Source of the DNA: Margaritifera margaritifera
Lineage: Eukaryota; Mollusca; Bivalvia; Unionida; Margaritiferidae
DNA: 64,000 nucleotides
Direction: 5' to 3'
Assembly: GCA_029931535.1 (NCBI GenBank)
Contig: JAQPZY010001523.1
Coordinates: 375,001-439,000 of the forward strand
A program made the position numbers and the translations under genes. Below are positions 1-58,679 of this stretch, piece after piece. Within the stretch, counting starts at the first letter, position 1; every line of letters starts with the position of its first letter. The notes beneath the pieces are model-generated. The model searched no databases and was not told the origin of the DNA. It was given only the letters and a program-made list of their open reading frames with translations.

Positions 1-321
1 GCTTCCCATCCCTTTGGATATTTTATGCCTGGACTGATAGGATGTTTTCTATGGAAATGGCTTCCCATCCCTTTGGATATTTTATGCCTGGACTGATAGG
101 ATGTTTTCTATGGAAATGGCTTCCCATGCCTTTGGATATTTTATGCCTGGACTGATAGGATGTTTTCTATGGAAATGGCTTCCCATGCCTTTGGATATTT
201 TATGCCTGGACTGATAGGATGTTTTCTATGGAAATGGCTTCCCATCCCTTTGGATATTTTATGCCTGGACTGATAGGATGTTTTCTATGGAAATGGCTTC
301 CCATGCCTTTGGATATTTTAT
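1..321. repeat. 59-bp minisatellite, ~5.4 copies
   Basis: Near-identical units beginning GCTTCCCAT(C/G)CC and containing TTTTATGCCTGGACTG repeat every 59 bp. The array is cut by the window edge, so its full length is unknown. Confidence 0.95.
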
Positions 322-329
322 GAAAACAA

Positions 330-1030
330 TTGTTTCAGCATTTCTCTCTTTTTTTATTTTTACCTTCGTCCATATGTGATGGCACATCAACATCATTTGT
401 CAAATACTGAAAGGCCTCTATACCACGATGCTTTCTCTCAAGAGTTGGTAAAATTCTGTTAAGCAGTTTTTTTTAGATAAAGTTGTGTAAACATTTTTCT
501 ATTTTTAGTAGTGAGCACCACATCTGATTTGAAATCAGCATAATTTCTATAAATGCGAAAGACCTTCAAGCTAGGACGCTTTCTGTCAAATTAGGTCACA
601 TTCTGCCAAGTGGTTTTTGAGAATTCATTTAAAGGTTTTTCTATTTTTAGTAAGAGAGACCATGTTTGATGGTGATCCACACCATTTTGAGCAAATTTGA
701 AAGATCTTCATTCCAGGATGCTGTCAAATTTCGTTGAATTCTGTTGATTTTTTTTTTTAAAGAGTCGCTTCAAGTTTTTTTTCTATTTTTTAGTAACAGT
801 GGCCATATTTGACAGTGGATTGGAATCATTTGAAACTTTTTTAAAGAGTTTCATTCCAGGACGCTTTTTAAACAAATTTGGTTAAATTGTGTTGCGCAGT
901 TTTTGAGAAGTAATTTAAAGGTTTTTCATTTTTTTAACAGCAGCCTTATCTGATGGCAGATTGGCATCAAATGAAAATATCAGTAAGAGCTTTATGCCAG
1001 GATTATTTGTCAAATTCTGTTGAGTGTTTT
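330..1030. repeat. Degenerate ~140-bp tandem repeat, ~5 units
   Basis: Diverged units share AATTCTGTTGA, TTTTTGAGAAGT, TTTCTATTTTTAGTA, 'catatttgatggtggattggcatcat' style text and TTCATTCCAGGACGCTTT. Related single units occur near 6350-6540 and 9750-9840. Confidence 0.7.
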
Positions 1031-2405
1031 ATTGGGTTGGGAAGATGTAAACTGTAACTGTAAATGGATGACATATTAATGAAGGACCAAGCCATAAGTT
1101 ACTTGGCCTTACTGCCAGGTGAGTTAATAAAACAATGAAGTAATTATCACAATTCTGTATTATATATATGACTAATAAAAAATAACAAAAATAATAATTG
1201 AAATAAAGCATTGGAAAACAGAATCCAAAAATATTACATGTCTCGCTTGCTCCCCTCTCTGATAAAGATACTTTATTACACTTTCAAATGAGCTTGACCT
1301 TGCTTGAAGGTCACAGGTAGGCTATAGCTGTATGGATGTGAAAGAGCTAAGCTTCCAGATCATAAAGTCCAAGTATGACATCTTTCCATCTCATACCTAG
1401 GTGGCTATGACCATAAAAAAAAACTTGAAGAAACCCTAAAATATAATTGATGCTGCCAGCGCTAGTGCAATGAGTGATACTAATCAATGATGAAGCTGTG
1501 GAGACAATAGTCATCTCAAGGAACTTTATGTTTGGGATGGATAATTTATAAGACAGAGATAATTGGAATAAAGAGAGAGCAAGCTACAAACTTTTCTTCA
1601 ATAATTGACAGAATGATTTAGGTTTATGCTAAATGAATCTAGAACCTCAGAAGTCAGGAATTAGTTTTTGAGTTTGGACAATATGCATAACTTGCATAAT
1701 TTTGAATAAATAAAAATCACCCAAAAAAATTTCAGATTAACAAGAATATAAAAGAACATACATGCACTTTCAAAGGTTATGTGTTACAGTGTTTATATAT
1801 AAAAATAAAAAAAAATCAATATTTTATCAATTTGTTCCTGCTATGAAAATAATGTGTGAAAAGGCTGCTAGATCACACTTTATTTAATCATTATCATTGT
1901 TGTTTTTTTTGTTTTGTTTTTAAATTACCAGTGCATGTATGCTGGGCCAAAAGCACTGCTGTAAACCTTGTGACCTGGACCACAAGTCCAAGGGGTGAGA
2001 AGGAATTTTCTTGGCTTCATAACAGGGTTTCAAAGTATAAACAGAATCAATAAAGATGTTTCGAAAATATAAGTAACTGAAAAACTTGACCAAATTTTCA
2101 TAAAACCTTTTGATGACAATGATGCCATTATTAAAGTGACTCAAACTGCTATGTCTTGCTTTTCCAATTATGTGGGTTTGACAAAATCCTTGATATTTTG
2201 CACTGGGGCAGTAACAGTATGTAACTTGTAGTAGTTTTTGGTGCTAACAGGCATTGTAAACCATATCATTTTTATAAAAATTTGGCAAATATACTAAATT
2301 GCCAATATTTGGCACATGACATTATTGTGAATTAGTAATTATCAAAACTAACCTAGACACTCTTCGTCAATTACATTTTCAAAAATTTACTTTTCTTAAC
2401 AAATT
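1031..2405. other. No recognisable gene or element
   Basis: AT-rich sequence with only short random open frames. I see no splice-supported exon or clear repeat. Confidence 0.6.
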
Positions 2406-2626
2406 ACGGTAATATACTAATTTATAAGTCAAGTCCAACTGCAAACAACATAGACCCTGATCTGCCATCACATAATGCCCCAGCAGTTCAGGATCTATGT
2501 TGTTTGTCCTACTGATCACTCTTAACCAACTGCATAGACCCAGATCTGCTGGGGCATTATGCAATGGCAGATCTGGGTCTGTGCAGTTTGTAGTTGGACT
2601 CGACTTCTAAGCAAGTATATATGGTA
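2406..2626. mobile_element. Double-hairpin foldback MITE, copy a
   Basis: Outer inverted ends (GTAATATAC...ATTTATAAGT / ACTTCTAAGCAAGTATAT) enclose two successive palindromes. The first is built on AACATAGACCCTGATCTGC and its complement, the second on GCATAGACCCAGATCTGCTG and its complement. A short spacer (TCCTACTGATCACTC) separates them. Non-coding. Confidence 0.75.
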
Positions 2627-3008
2627 TTCCAACATTTCTTTGCTAGTGAAAATTTTGTTTGTATTACAGTAATTTGTGAAATATAGCAGACATACATCTA
2701 GACATGTCTCTATTATCAATGTCTCTCATTCTCTTCTAAGTGTCATGGTTCATTTTCAAGTATGAATTTGTCCACTCCACAAACAACCAAATTTTTTTTT
2801 AAAAATTAAAAAATCATAGATTATGCAAATCACAATCTGCAACAGCTGGCAAAAATCATTAACATCTCAAAGGCAATATGATCATCTGGAATACAACTTT
2901 CAAAAACCAACTAAGAACAAACAAGAATATTGACAATGATGTTAGCAAAAAAGTTACCTGGCAGCATAACAAGTACACATGGAAAACTTGTACAATAAAA
3001 CTGATATA

Positions 3009-3227
3009 TCATATATACTCGCTTATAAGTTGAGTCCAACTGCTAACAACATAGACCCTGATCTGCCATCGCATAATGGGCTAGCAGATCAGGGTCTATG
3101 TTGTTTGTTCTACTGATTACGCCTAACAAATTGCATAGACCCAGATCTGCTGGTGCATTATGTGATGGCAGATCTGGTTCTGTGCAGTTCGCAGTTGGAA
3201 TCAACTTATAAGCAATTATATCTGGTA
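3009..3227. mobile_element. Double-hairpin foldback MITE, copy b
   Basis: Same plan as copy a: ATATACTCGCTTATAAGTTG outer end, then an AACATAGACCCTGATCTGC hairpin, spacer, CATAGACCCAGATCTGCTGG hairpin, and the inverted outer end. Confidence 0.8.
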
Positions 3228-4384
3228 GACTGATAAGACTGACTTGTCCATTTAACCTTTGAGTAAAATACTCATAGGGGTCCACTGGAAAAACTGTGTG
3301 CATGATTTGACTTAATTCTCTTGGTCACATTCTAATAATTATGCTATTGAAACTTTAAGTGAACAGGTCATTCTTGTTTGCCTCTAGTTTAGAAAATGTG
3401 TAAATAAATGTCTGCAGGCGAATTTTATGCAGTGCAGTAATATGCAAACTTTTAAATTTAGAAAAAAATCTGTGGTTAGGGATGTGACTCCATCCATGAG
3501 GGTGTCATTCTACTCAAATGCATTATTGGACTGTTTGAAAATAAAAGCAAAATCTGACCATGAAAAATAATCTTTCTACATAGATTTTAACTTGGTAAAA
3601 GACTGAAGCAAACTTACTGCACCTTTTTCATTGCAGACAAGATTGATCTAGCTTGCATTAAAAAAAATTGCAAAATTTACTTGTGATAGCAACCACCAAA
3701 ATGCTCTGCCTACAGTAAGTACATACACTGCTTGATCAACTTAGGGCATCACATGTGAGACCGGATGGTACAATTTGTATTGTTAGATTTGATTTACAGA
3801 TATGAACTAGAATATGTGTTAATAAAATATATACCTTAACGGCTGAAATGTTGACACTACAATCATTTTAGATTAAAATGCAAAATTAAGAGTAAAACAA
3901 AAAGGGCTATAAATGCATCATATTTGGCAGTTCACATACGAAATGACATACATGCAAAAGTAAAAGTTGAAAAAAAATTACCCAAAATGGCAGTGTAAAG
4001 AAGAAATCTCCTAACATGTGTCTGTATTGTGACTATAATACTAAGGAATCTATTGCATTCTAAGGCTATAAAAGAAAAACAACAAAAAACTGAAAAAAAG
4101 CATGTCTGAAATAGTTTATCAGTTTTTCCAGGAAAATCATTAGAATATAAAATTAAGGTATTTTCCAGTTGAAACGCCTCTATGTAGGTAATTAATTTGA
4201 CAGATTTGACAGAAGCACTGAAAGGTACATTGTATAGGCCCATTAAAGCTAAAGATAAAATGTGAACAAAATGCCTGGAGGAACTTTAAATGGTTGCCTT
4301 TGGATACTGGGCACTGTTCTAATCCAGTGTTTTTTTGTACACCATGTCTTTACCACATAACTTCCATACCAACAACACCAACAT
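3228..4384. other. No recognisable gene or element
   Basis: AT-rich intergenic sequence. The short open frames show no family resemblance. Confidence 0.55.
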
Positions 4385-4610
4385 CCGTGAAACATGTATA
4401 TGCTTTATCTAACTCATCATTCAACACCTTTACCATGTAGTCTTACCAGAGTGCTCATACCACACAGATACCATACCAACATCCATGATACATATATATG
4501 CTCTATGCATATCCTTACCACACAACACCCTTACCAAGTACTCTTACCAGAGTGCCCATACCGCACAGATGCCTTCCTACATACTTTCTTGATGGCTTGC
4601 TTTACACAGT
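4385..4610. repeat. Degenerate ~105-bp direct repeat, 2 units
   Basis: Two units sharing 'ttaccaagtagtcttaccagagtgc' style text, ATACCACACAGAT(A/G)CC and 'acatgtatatgct'. They generate a short shadow open frame. Confidence 0.6.
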
Positions 4611-4629
4611 GATATACAGCATGGCTGCC

Positions 4630-5400
4630 TAATGGTCTTTTCTATACAATGCCAAAATATGACATGGCTGCCATGATATTCTTTCAAGACAATAGTCATG
4701 ACACAAGTACCCAGATATTATTTCAACATGATGTCAATGTTATACAAATGCACAGAGATCATCTATTGTGTCACCCTCTTTAAATAAAGTCATTATTATT
4801 ATTATTATCTCTCCTCTATTCCAATATGATATTAATTTCAACTAGGCAAATATGATATAAATCCCAAGAAATAATTTATATATATTCTCTAAATGATACA
4901 AATGCCTATATGACACAAATGCCCAGAAATCAAGATGCAAATCTGGCCTAAATGCAGAGAGATGATCTTATCATATTGCTTATATACTCATACCATGGAT
5001 CATCTCTACACTATACCAATATGACATAAATGCCCCGATATCATCTCTATACAAAGTGAATATAATGAAAATAGCCAGAGATCATCATTACATACCATAT
5101 ATACTCACTTATAAGTCAAGTCCAACTGCAAACAACATAGACCCTGATCTGCTGTCACATAATGCACCAGCAGATCAGAATCTATGATGTTTGTTCTACT
5201 GATTACTGCACAGACTCTGATCTGCTGGCACATTATGCAATGGGAGATTTGGGTCTGTCCAGTTTGCATTTGGACTCAACTTATAAGTGAGTATAGACAG
5301 TAATGTCTATATGACACAGATCTCCACAAACTGCCCTAACTACGCAGGTGCCCAGTGTTGTTCTATAAACAGTGCTCTTATCATAATGTCTGTCTTTTTC
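4630..5400. repeat. Diffuse repeat: 'tatgacacaaatgcccagagatcatc'
   Basis: A strongly diverged motif (ATGACACAAATGCCCAGA followed by a variant of GATCATCTCTATAC) recurs several times. It is interrupted by foldback MITE copy c. Confidence 0.45.
5094..5302. mobile_element. Double-hairpin foldback MITE, copy c
   Basis: Outer end ACCATATATACTCACTTATA, first hairpin on AACATAGACCCTGATCTGC, second on CAGACTCTGATCTGCTGG, inverted outer end ACTTATAAGTGAGTATA. Confidence 0.75.
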
Positions 5401-5768
5401 AACAAGTTAAAGCTCAAATAATCGGAAATTTAAATAACTTGTAAGGACACTAAAATGATGGTTAACAGAATGAAAAACTGAAAACTAGCTTGACTAGTAT
5501 TCGTAGCAGGTAGAAATCAGGAACACACTGGTAAAAACTGTGATGGCACATTAAAAGGATTAAAGCTTTGGATTTCCGATCCTTATGAAAACTATACAAC
5601 ATTAATACATGAAGTAATATCAAATCTAGCAGCAGGAGTTGAAGAAAGGATGATGTAAAGTAGAAAACAAATTTCAATCACAGGACAGCATTAAATACAT
5701 AGATTTTTATATTGAAGGCATGAAAACTCTGGTCTAGGCCAGAATAATCTGAAATAATAATCTGAAGT

Positions 5769-6028
5769 TGCAGGTGTCAGCATGCTATTGGTGATTGTGT
5801 ATGTGATATGCAGGTGTCAGCATGCTATTGGTGATTATGTATGAGATATGCGGGTGTCACCATGCTAATGGTGATTGTGTATAAGATATACTGGTGTCAG
5901 CAAGTTATAGGTGATTGTGTACAAAATATGCAGGTGTCAGCACGCTATTGGCGATTGTAAATGAGATATGCAGGTGTCAGGATGGTATTGGTAATTGTAC
6001 ATAAGATATGCAGGGGTCAACATGCTAT
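5769..6028. repeat. 40-bp minisatellite, ~6 copies
   Basis: Units of GCAGGTGTCAGCATGCTATT followed by a GGTGATTGTGTATGAGATAT variant. Confidence 0.85.
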
Positions 6029-6074
6029 TAATTTATACAAGTTACAATACTGTAAATTATCTGTGCAAAACATT

Positions 6075-6170
6075 CACACAAATTAAAAAAGCATAGACAC
6101 AGATCTGCTATTGCAAAATGCATCAGCCGATCAGGGTCTTTGCAGTTTGTCCTACTGATGATTTTAAGCA
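6075..6170. mobile_element. Partial foldback MITE, copy g
   Basis: Only the core is left: GCATAGACACAGATCTGCT..., GATCAGGGTCTTTGCAGTTT and the spacer TCCTACTGATGA found in the intact copies. Confidence 0.5.
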
Positions 6171-6856
6171 AACCAAATGTACTCTAATCAGAGCTGTATT
6201 TTGACAATGATCTGACCATCAACATGCTTCACTTTGATCACTGGTCAACTAATTTCAAATTTGGTGGATTGGCTGGATACTCTGACCATCAATATGTTTC
6301 ACTCTGATCACTGGTTAACTAATTTAGTGGATTGGCTGAGTGCTCTCTATTTAATTTAGTCAAACAGTTTTTCAGAAGTTGTTTAAAGCTTTTCCTTTTT
6401 TAAGTTGTAACTTCCATATCTGATGGTGAATTTGAATTACTTGTGAAAATTTTGATAGCATTTATGCCAAGATGCTCTGTGACATTTTGGAAAGACTGGT
6501 TAAGTAGTGTTTTGGAAGTCATGTATAGGTCATACATTTGGATGATTGTGGTCAGGTTGTTAAAACATTTAAGTTCTGATCATGTGCAGTTTAGTGCCAA
6601 AAAAGGCAATTAATTATTTACATTTTTTACAAGTATATTTAGAGGTTGGCTCAATGCTAAATTGAATTTTCAAGCAAAGCATGCATGAAATCATCTGTAC
6701 ATTATAAAGATAAAAACAAAGATCTGAAAAAAACTAGCAAATTTTTGTAAGTAGTCTGTCTGGTGTTGTCATAATGCATTTGGTGTGAAAATCATTTACA
6801 GAAAAGTCAACAACAAAAATTGCAACAAAGAGTTATCCATAAAAAATTCAGTATTT

Positions 6857-6980
6857 ATCTTACTGTATAGTATACTTTGGTAATTGCATCTTACTGTATA
6901 GTATACTTTGGTAATTGCATCTTACTGTATAGTATACTTTGGTAATTGCATCTTACTGTATAGTATACTTTGGTAATTGC
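6857..6980. repeat. 31-bp minisatellite, 4 copies
   Basis: Four nearly perfect units of ATCTTACTGTATAGTATACT plus TTGGTAATTGC. Confidence 0.95.
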
Positions 6981-7044
6981 CTTCATATAAAAGTCTTCAT
7001 CAAAGGTCTAGAGGTTTATGTATACTTAAGTGATTAAACTAATA

Positions 7045-7262
7045 CAGTATTCACCACTCCAAACCTGTGCAAGCTGCGAACAGATTTGACCCTGATTTGC
7101 CATCCATAATGTGCTGACAAATCAGGGTCCATGCTGTTCACCTGAAATTATATGCAAAATGAACAGTGTTGACCCAAATCTGTTAGAATTTTATACAATG
7201 GCAAATCTCAGTCTATACTGTTAGCAGTTGGATACGCATTCAACACAGGTATATATGATATT
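7045..7262. mobile_element. Diverged double-hairpin foldback MITE, copy e
   Basis: Same two-palindrome order as copies a-d but more decayed: GATTTGACCCTGATTTGCCA / GACAAATCAGGGTCCATG, then GACCCAAATCTGTTAGAA / GGCAAATCTCAGTCTATA. Confidence 0.55.
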
Positions 7263-7336
7263 GTCATAATCAATGATATGTGTACCATGATAGTATTTCT
7301 CTATTACACAAAAATAATACAAAAAGAAAAATTGGA

Positions 7337-7542
7337 TACTGTATATACTCAGTTAAAAGTTGGATCCAACTGCAAACTGCACAGACCCAGATCTGCCAGT
7401 AGATTTGGGTCTATGCAGTTTGTTAGGAGTAATCAGTAGAATAAACAACATAGACTCTGATCTGCCAGAACATTATGTGATGGCAGATCAGGGTCTATGT
7501 TGTTTGCAGTTGGACCGGACTTGTAAGCAAGTATATACGGTA
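7337..7542. mobile_element. Double-hairpin foldback MITE, copy d
   Basis: Ends TACTGTATATACTCAG and GCAAGTATATACGGTA. The two inner palindromes occur in the opposite order to copies a-c (the CAGACCCAGATCTGCC hairpin first, then the CATAGACTCTGATCTGCC one), so this copy is inserted in the other orientation. Confidence 0.8.
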
Positions 7543-8589
7543 CATAAAAATATCAAACACTTCCATAAATGTTAATTAGTACAACAATGACAATAAATGC
7601 TGTAAAAAAACAGCACGGATATGTAAGAACATCATGCAGCACTTAATTTTTGTTGTGTATCATAATATTACAAGCCATTTCTCATGGAATACATACAGGT
7701 ACTGCTTAAATAAACAAATTTCTCCATCAAAAAAAAGAAAAGAAAAGAAAAAGAACTGAATGGGTTTGTTACTAAATATTCAAGTTAATTTCTTTCACCA
7801 AACTGAATACAAATAAATTGTTTAATTAAAACAATATCTGGCAATCATTAATGCATGACAATTAAAAAGATTGAAATTTCAACTGTCTTCAATAATTTTG
7901 ATTACTGGCAGTTGATAATCTATCTATAGAAACAAGAAATGCTGAGAAGCCAACCCTGGAATCTGAACATAAAAATAGGAATACTTTAAACTTTTGTTCA
8001 ACAATATATTTTAATTATTATTTATTTGAAGTGGTGTTTGCTTGAAACGTGCTTTGTACAGTCATCTTTCCCACCATGTTATTCACTGAAATCCATTAAG
8101 AAAAGACTGCAAGGCATGGTATATGTCCAATGTTGATGCCATTTTTGTATTCCATTTAGAATTTCTGTAGCATACATTTTTTTTTATCTAGGTATAATCC
8201 TCAACAGCTGCTTCCAGTTCAACTGCTTCCTTGAACTTTCTCAGGTGAATCAGGGCACTAAGCTGATGTAGTCTGTACATAGACAATTATGTACCTATGC
8301 ATCAGTAGTCTGATACCCTGCCTTCTTGACTACTTTAATAATGTAGAGAAGAAGGCAAGGTACCAGACTACAAATTTATAATGAATTCCATGCATTATGG
8401 CAGATAGGCCATAACAGTCTCATTCAGTCTGATACACCGGTGGTCAAGTTGTGGTTCGCCTACATAAAATTATATCTGACCTGAAAATCAGAATCTGAAA
8501 GAAGCAATTGTAATGTTATAATTTATGATTCAAAACAGTAATGATTGTGCCAAATTCAGAACGGCTGGCATCTCTGGAAATGTGTCCAT
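7543..8589. other. No recognisable gene or element
   Basis: AT-rich intergenic DNA. A short inverted pair (CAGTAGTCTGATACCCTGCC at 8301 and GGCAAGGTACCAGACTAC at 8354) is the only structure noticed. Confidence 0.5.
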
Positions 8590-8850
8590 ATAACACAGAT
8601 GCCCATGGCAATATAATGCAATTAAAGGGAAAAATTCTAAGTCAAACAGGAGCCATAACTTGAGAACATTTTTGGAAAAAAAAGTAGCAAAATTCAAAGC
8701 TTAGGTCTTCTTAATATAACACTTCATGCCACATTGGTTTCAATTCATTAAGTCCTTCAAAAGGTATTTAGTGGAGAAAAAAATTTGTGACAGACGTGAT
8801 GGGACAAACAAACATGGGTAACACTACATGCCCCTCCACTGATGTAAATA
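8560..8850. repeat. Dispersed repeat family R1, copy 1
   Basis: Shares order and wording with 54405-54660: ATAACACAGATGCC, AAGTCAAACAGGAGCCATAACT, TTGGTTTCAATTCATTAAGTCC, AATTTGTGACAG, ATGCCCCTCC. Non-coding. Confidence 0.6.
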
Positions 8851-9740
8851 ATACTCTTGTAATTTGTTTGTTAATGAGAAAGGAATCAAAACTGGCTAAA
8901 AAGGGAGAAAAATAAAATGAACAATAATGCATACTTGTATGGAATCAAACTTGAACCATATATGCCAACGTCAACCAAAATAAGATCAAAAACTTAAAAC
9001 ACAAAACAATATAACTGTGTAACAATTTTTTTATCTAAACTCAACCTTTTTTAAAAGCAGAAATGCACATAGGACACATAAGCCCTCCCTAGGAATACTT
9101 AGTTAAAACAGAGGCATAACTCTGGAAAACTTAACTGATAAAAAAAAACTGTTCACCGATGATGATTATAATGTATACCAAATTGTATCCATTAAAAGCT
9201 CTGGAAGCAGTAGTTCCCACAAGATTTCTTCACAGACAGACAAATGATCATGACAAACACCCCACACGCCAATACCTGAAAAACTGCTGGGGCTGAAAAC
9301 CTTGGGTCTGAGACCCACATTGTTTACTTTTAGACCAAACAATTTTTAACTCCCAGAAGCCTGGCAAACTCAGTCTCAACTGAATCATAACATATATACT
9401 GAAATCATGTATATGAAGGTATTGGCAGAAATGAAAAATGGGATCTAACAGGAAAATATATTTACCATTGTAACAATGTACTGTACAGAATATTGTATTG
9501 TACTCTAATTTGACTTCAATGAAATATTGGGATCCAGGTGCCACAGGAGCTGATGAAGAATAAATTCAATTCAAAAGTCCATGATCCAGGGATCAAGAAA
9601 ACTAGGGGCCAAAGTAGGCCTGATATCACTCATCTGGCATACATTGGTCTAAAAGAAAAATTTAGTCATAAGGCAGGTGCCTTGGGGTCAAGGACACCCA
9701 TGTCAGGATACTTTCCATCTATTAGATTTGGTCTGATATG
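8851..9740. other. No recognisable gene
   Basis: AT-rich sequence. The longest open frame (98 codons, minus, 9248-9544) has no recognisable domain and no splice support. Confidence 0.5.
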
Positions 9741-9749
9741 GTAAGGCAG

Positions 9750-11110
9750 TTTTGGACAGAAAGTCGTTCCACAAGTGTTTTTAATATTTTAGTAACAATA
9801 GCCATACTTGATGGGAGATAAGTATCATTTGCAGGTTTTCCACAGGATTGATATGGAGGCCACATTACCCAAAACAATTTTGATGCAGTATGTCACAAGA
9901 AACATTCATACATTTGATTAAAACTGGATAGGCTGTTCTGAAGAAGCTGAAAATAGGTTTCCACATGTTTGGTGTGGAAGCCACACTACCAGGGTACCCA
10001 TGTTTGACATAATTTTGATAGAGCATGTCCTAAGAAACACTCTTTCCAAGTTTAATCAAAAGTGGCTCAGCCATTCTAGAAAAGTCAAAAATAGTTTTTT
10101 CATGTGGCTTCAAAAAAGTCACACATTTTTAGGGGAGCCATCCCGAAAATAATTTTGATAGGGTATGTCCTAAGAATCATTCCTATCAAGTTTGATCAAA
10201 ATTGCTGATCCTTTCTGGAGAAGATACTGAAAATAGGTTTTCATATGGTTGCTATGTAAGCCACAACATTGTTTGGGCTGCCACCCCCGACATTATTTTA
10301 ATATAGGATGCCCCACTGTTGCTAAGGCGACCCAAAAAAATATTTTGATAGAGTATGTGCTAAGAAACATTCTGACAAAGTTTGATCAAAACTGGCTCCA
10401 TTGCTATGAAGAAAACTGGCCCCGTTGCTATGATTAAGTTTAAAATAGGTTTTCATATGGTTGTTATGGAAGCCACATTTGCTGAGAAACACTCCTATAA
10501 AGTTTGATTGAAATTGCCTCAACTGCTTGAGAAGTCAAAAATTGGTTTCAACCTGGTTACTAAGGAAGTCACAAAGTTGTTATGGGAGCCACCCCAGGCA
10601 TAATTTTAACAAAATGTGTCCTAACAAACATTTTAATCAAATTAGATTCAAATTGGCTAGGCTATTCTGGAGAAGTTAAACATAGGTTTTCCATATGGTT
10701 GCTATGGAAACCACACCACGGCTAGGGCAGCCGCATTAGTCAAAATGTTTTATAAGGCATGTCCTAAAAAACACTTCTACCAAGTTTGATTGCAACTGGC
10801 TCAGCCGTTCTAGAGAAGTCAAAAATAGGTTTTCATACCTGTTGCTAAGGAAGCAACACTATCGTTAGGAGAGCCACCCTGGACATAATTTTGATACAGC
10901 ATGTGCAAGAAAACATTCCTACCAAATCTGGTATAAACTGGCTGTGCTGTTCCGCAGAAAAAGTTAAAAACAGGTTTACCATTTTGGTTGCTATGGAAGC
11001 TACACCATTTCTTGTGGAGCCACTCTGATCAAAATTTTGGTAGAGCATGTCTTGTGGAACATTCCTACCAAGTTTGATTCAAATTGGTGCAGGCACTTAA
11101 TTAGAAGTTG
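9750..11110. repeat. Degenerate ~140-bp tandem array, ~9 units
   Basis: Units share AAGTTTGATCAAAACTGGCT, TTCTGGAGAAG, AAAATAGGTTTTCATATGGT, TTGCTATGGAAGCCACACCA and AATTTTGATAGAGCATGTCC. Units differ by many substitutions and small indels, so the array is old. Confidence 0.8.
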
Positions 11111-11378
11111 AAAATAGCACTGTTGATGGATGACAAATCACACACATGGAAAGGCCATACCATATGCTCACTTAGCCTTATGGACAGGCAAGCTAACAAT
11201 GTTCAGCCCCTGAAACAGATGCAAAGACACCCACCTGAAAAAGGATGAAGAAATAAAGTAACACATATTGAAAAGTAAGAACTCCATTTAAGTACAGTCT
11301 GCTTAGATTAAAATAAGATCACATGTACACACATTTTGTATCTGTGATATATAAATATTTTGGCACTTTTCATCAACA
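11111..11378. other. No recognisable gene or element
   Basis: Short AT-rich gap between the degenerate array and a microsatellite. Confidence 0.5.

Positions 11379-11456
<78 letters not shown>
11379..11456. repeat. (AT)n(AG)n microsatellite
   Basis: About 6 AT dinucleotides followed by about 33 AG dinucleotides, uninterrupted. Confidence 0.98.
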
Positions 11457-11457
<1 letters not shown>

Positions 11458-12358
11458 ATTTCTATATAATGGCCTCCTCAAATCAAATCGGCCTTGTATT
11501 AGGTTCCAACAAATACTATATTTTTAAAATAGTATTGCACTTTGAGCATGGGATAGTGGGTTTTCCTGCAATTTTCACACCAGTCCAGAAATGTATTTAC
11601 CTTGGTGTGTTACGGCAGGTGACATACTTTCTCAGATCCCCAATCACTTCCTTTCTTGCATTAAAAATACAAACAAAATAAATCACAATAAAATATCTAA
11701 CATGAATGGCCCCTATCATGTTAAAGTTATTATCTTGGATTCCATTGTTCTAGAGTTATTTCTTTGTGAATTCACATGTATAGAAGTGGTTGTCTGAAAG
11801 TCTAAGTTGTTGACAATCAATTAAGAATTAAGTGAATGATGCCAGCCCAGAAAATCTCTGTCAACGATTCATCCTGAATGAGCCTAAGATATGCTTACCG
11901 CAATAAATATGTTATTAAGGGGTGGGGGCATGGGGGGAGGGAATCAAGGTTTACAACCATTCTCAATGTACCAGATACCTCATGGATGTATCTTCAGATT
12001 ATACAGTTTTCCTTGAAATACATGTATAGCAGTGTATTTCTGCTCACTAATGTAACCCTGCCATTTATGCTCCTCAAAAACTGGGAAGAGTTTGTTTAAA
12101 GTTCTCTACCGGTATCTCTTACTGAGGTTTTACAACATTCCTTTGCATCATGATAATGAAATCATACTGAGGGCACAACTTCTTTTGGAAATTGTAAAAC
12201 ATGCATAAAATGTTTTCATGCATTAACTTAAATTTCCATTGTAAAGTTGATATTACTGAATTACAGCATTGACCCTTTCCTCAGAAGTTATTAAACAGCC
12301 TGGATACTTGATACGGATGTGAAAATATGAACATGCTGGTATGTATAATATTTAAGCC

Positions 12359-12362
<4 letters not shown>
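11457..12362. other. No recognisable gene or element
   Basis: Intergenic sequence downstream of SAMHD1. Open frames of 68-73 codons lack any family resemblance. Confidence 0.5.

Positions 12363-12395
<33 letters not shown>
12363..12395. repeat. (AT)n microsatellite
   Basis: About 16 AT dinucleotides, followed by a short GA-rich tract. Confidence 0.97.
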
Positions 12396-12398
<3 letters not shown>

Positions 12399-12894
12399 AG
12401 AGAGAGAGCGAGAGAGAGATATCTATATATGTGTCCAATAAGATAAAAATGCATATCACAAATATGCATAAAAAACAATAGACTCAGCACTTGCTACATG
12501 CAACTATGTCTTTGCTAAAAATCATCACAAAAAAAACCCATTTTGGTCAGAATTACCTTTCTTCTGAAGAAAATCAAATCAAGTAAAAAGCATCATCTCC
12601 ATTAAATGAACATTAACAAACATGGGTAATATAGGTGTTACTTCATTAATATATAACATGCATTATGTTTTAAGATTAATTTTTTTAAATGACAAATAAT
12701 TCTTTACTAAAATCTAAATATCTAAATCAACAAAATTAGATTTTTTTAAAATTGGGAATTTAAAAGAAAACATTCTTCAATCATGATGACACAGTGGTAG
12801 TGCCTGAAAACATTTGACCTTGGAGTGTTATGGGTGACCCTGAACATGTGACCCTGATGTTGCCTGGGTAACTTTGACTTCTGACATCACATTC
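12396..12894 (-). other. Probable SAMHD1 3' UTR / downstream flank
   Basis: Sequence immediately after the SAMHD1 stop in transcript sense. I see no canonical AATAAA on the minus strand here, so the cleavage site is not placed. No other gene is visible. Confidence 0.4.
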
Positions 12895-58613
<45,719 letters not shown>

Positions 58614-58618
58614 CTGGA

Positions 58619-58620
58619 AA

Positions 58621-58676
<56 letters not shown>
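58619..58676. repeat. (AAT)n microsatellite abutting a splice acceptor
   Basis: About 19 AAT units. In transcript sense this is (ATT)n directly preceding TTTTCCAG of exon w1, so it makes up most of the acceptor's upstream region. Confidence 0.97.
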
Positions 58677-58679
<3 letters not shown>

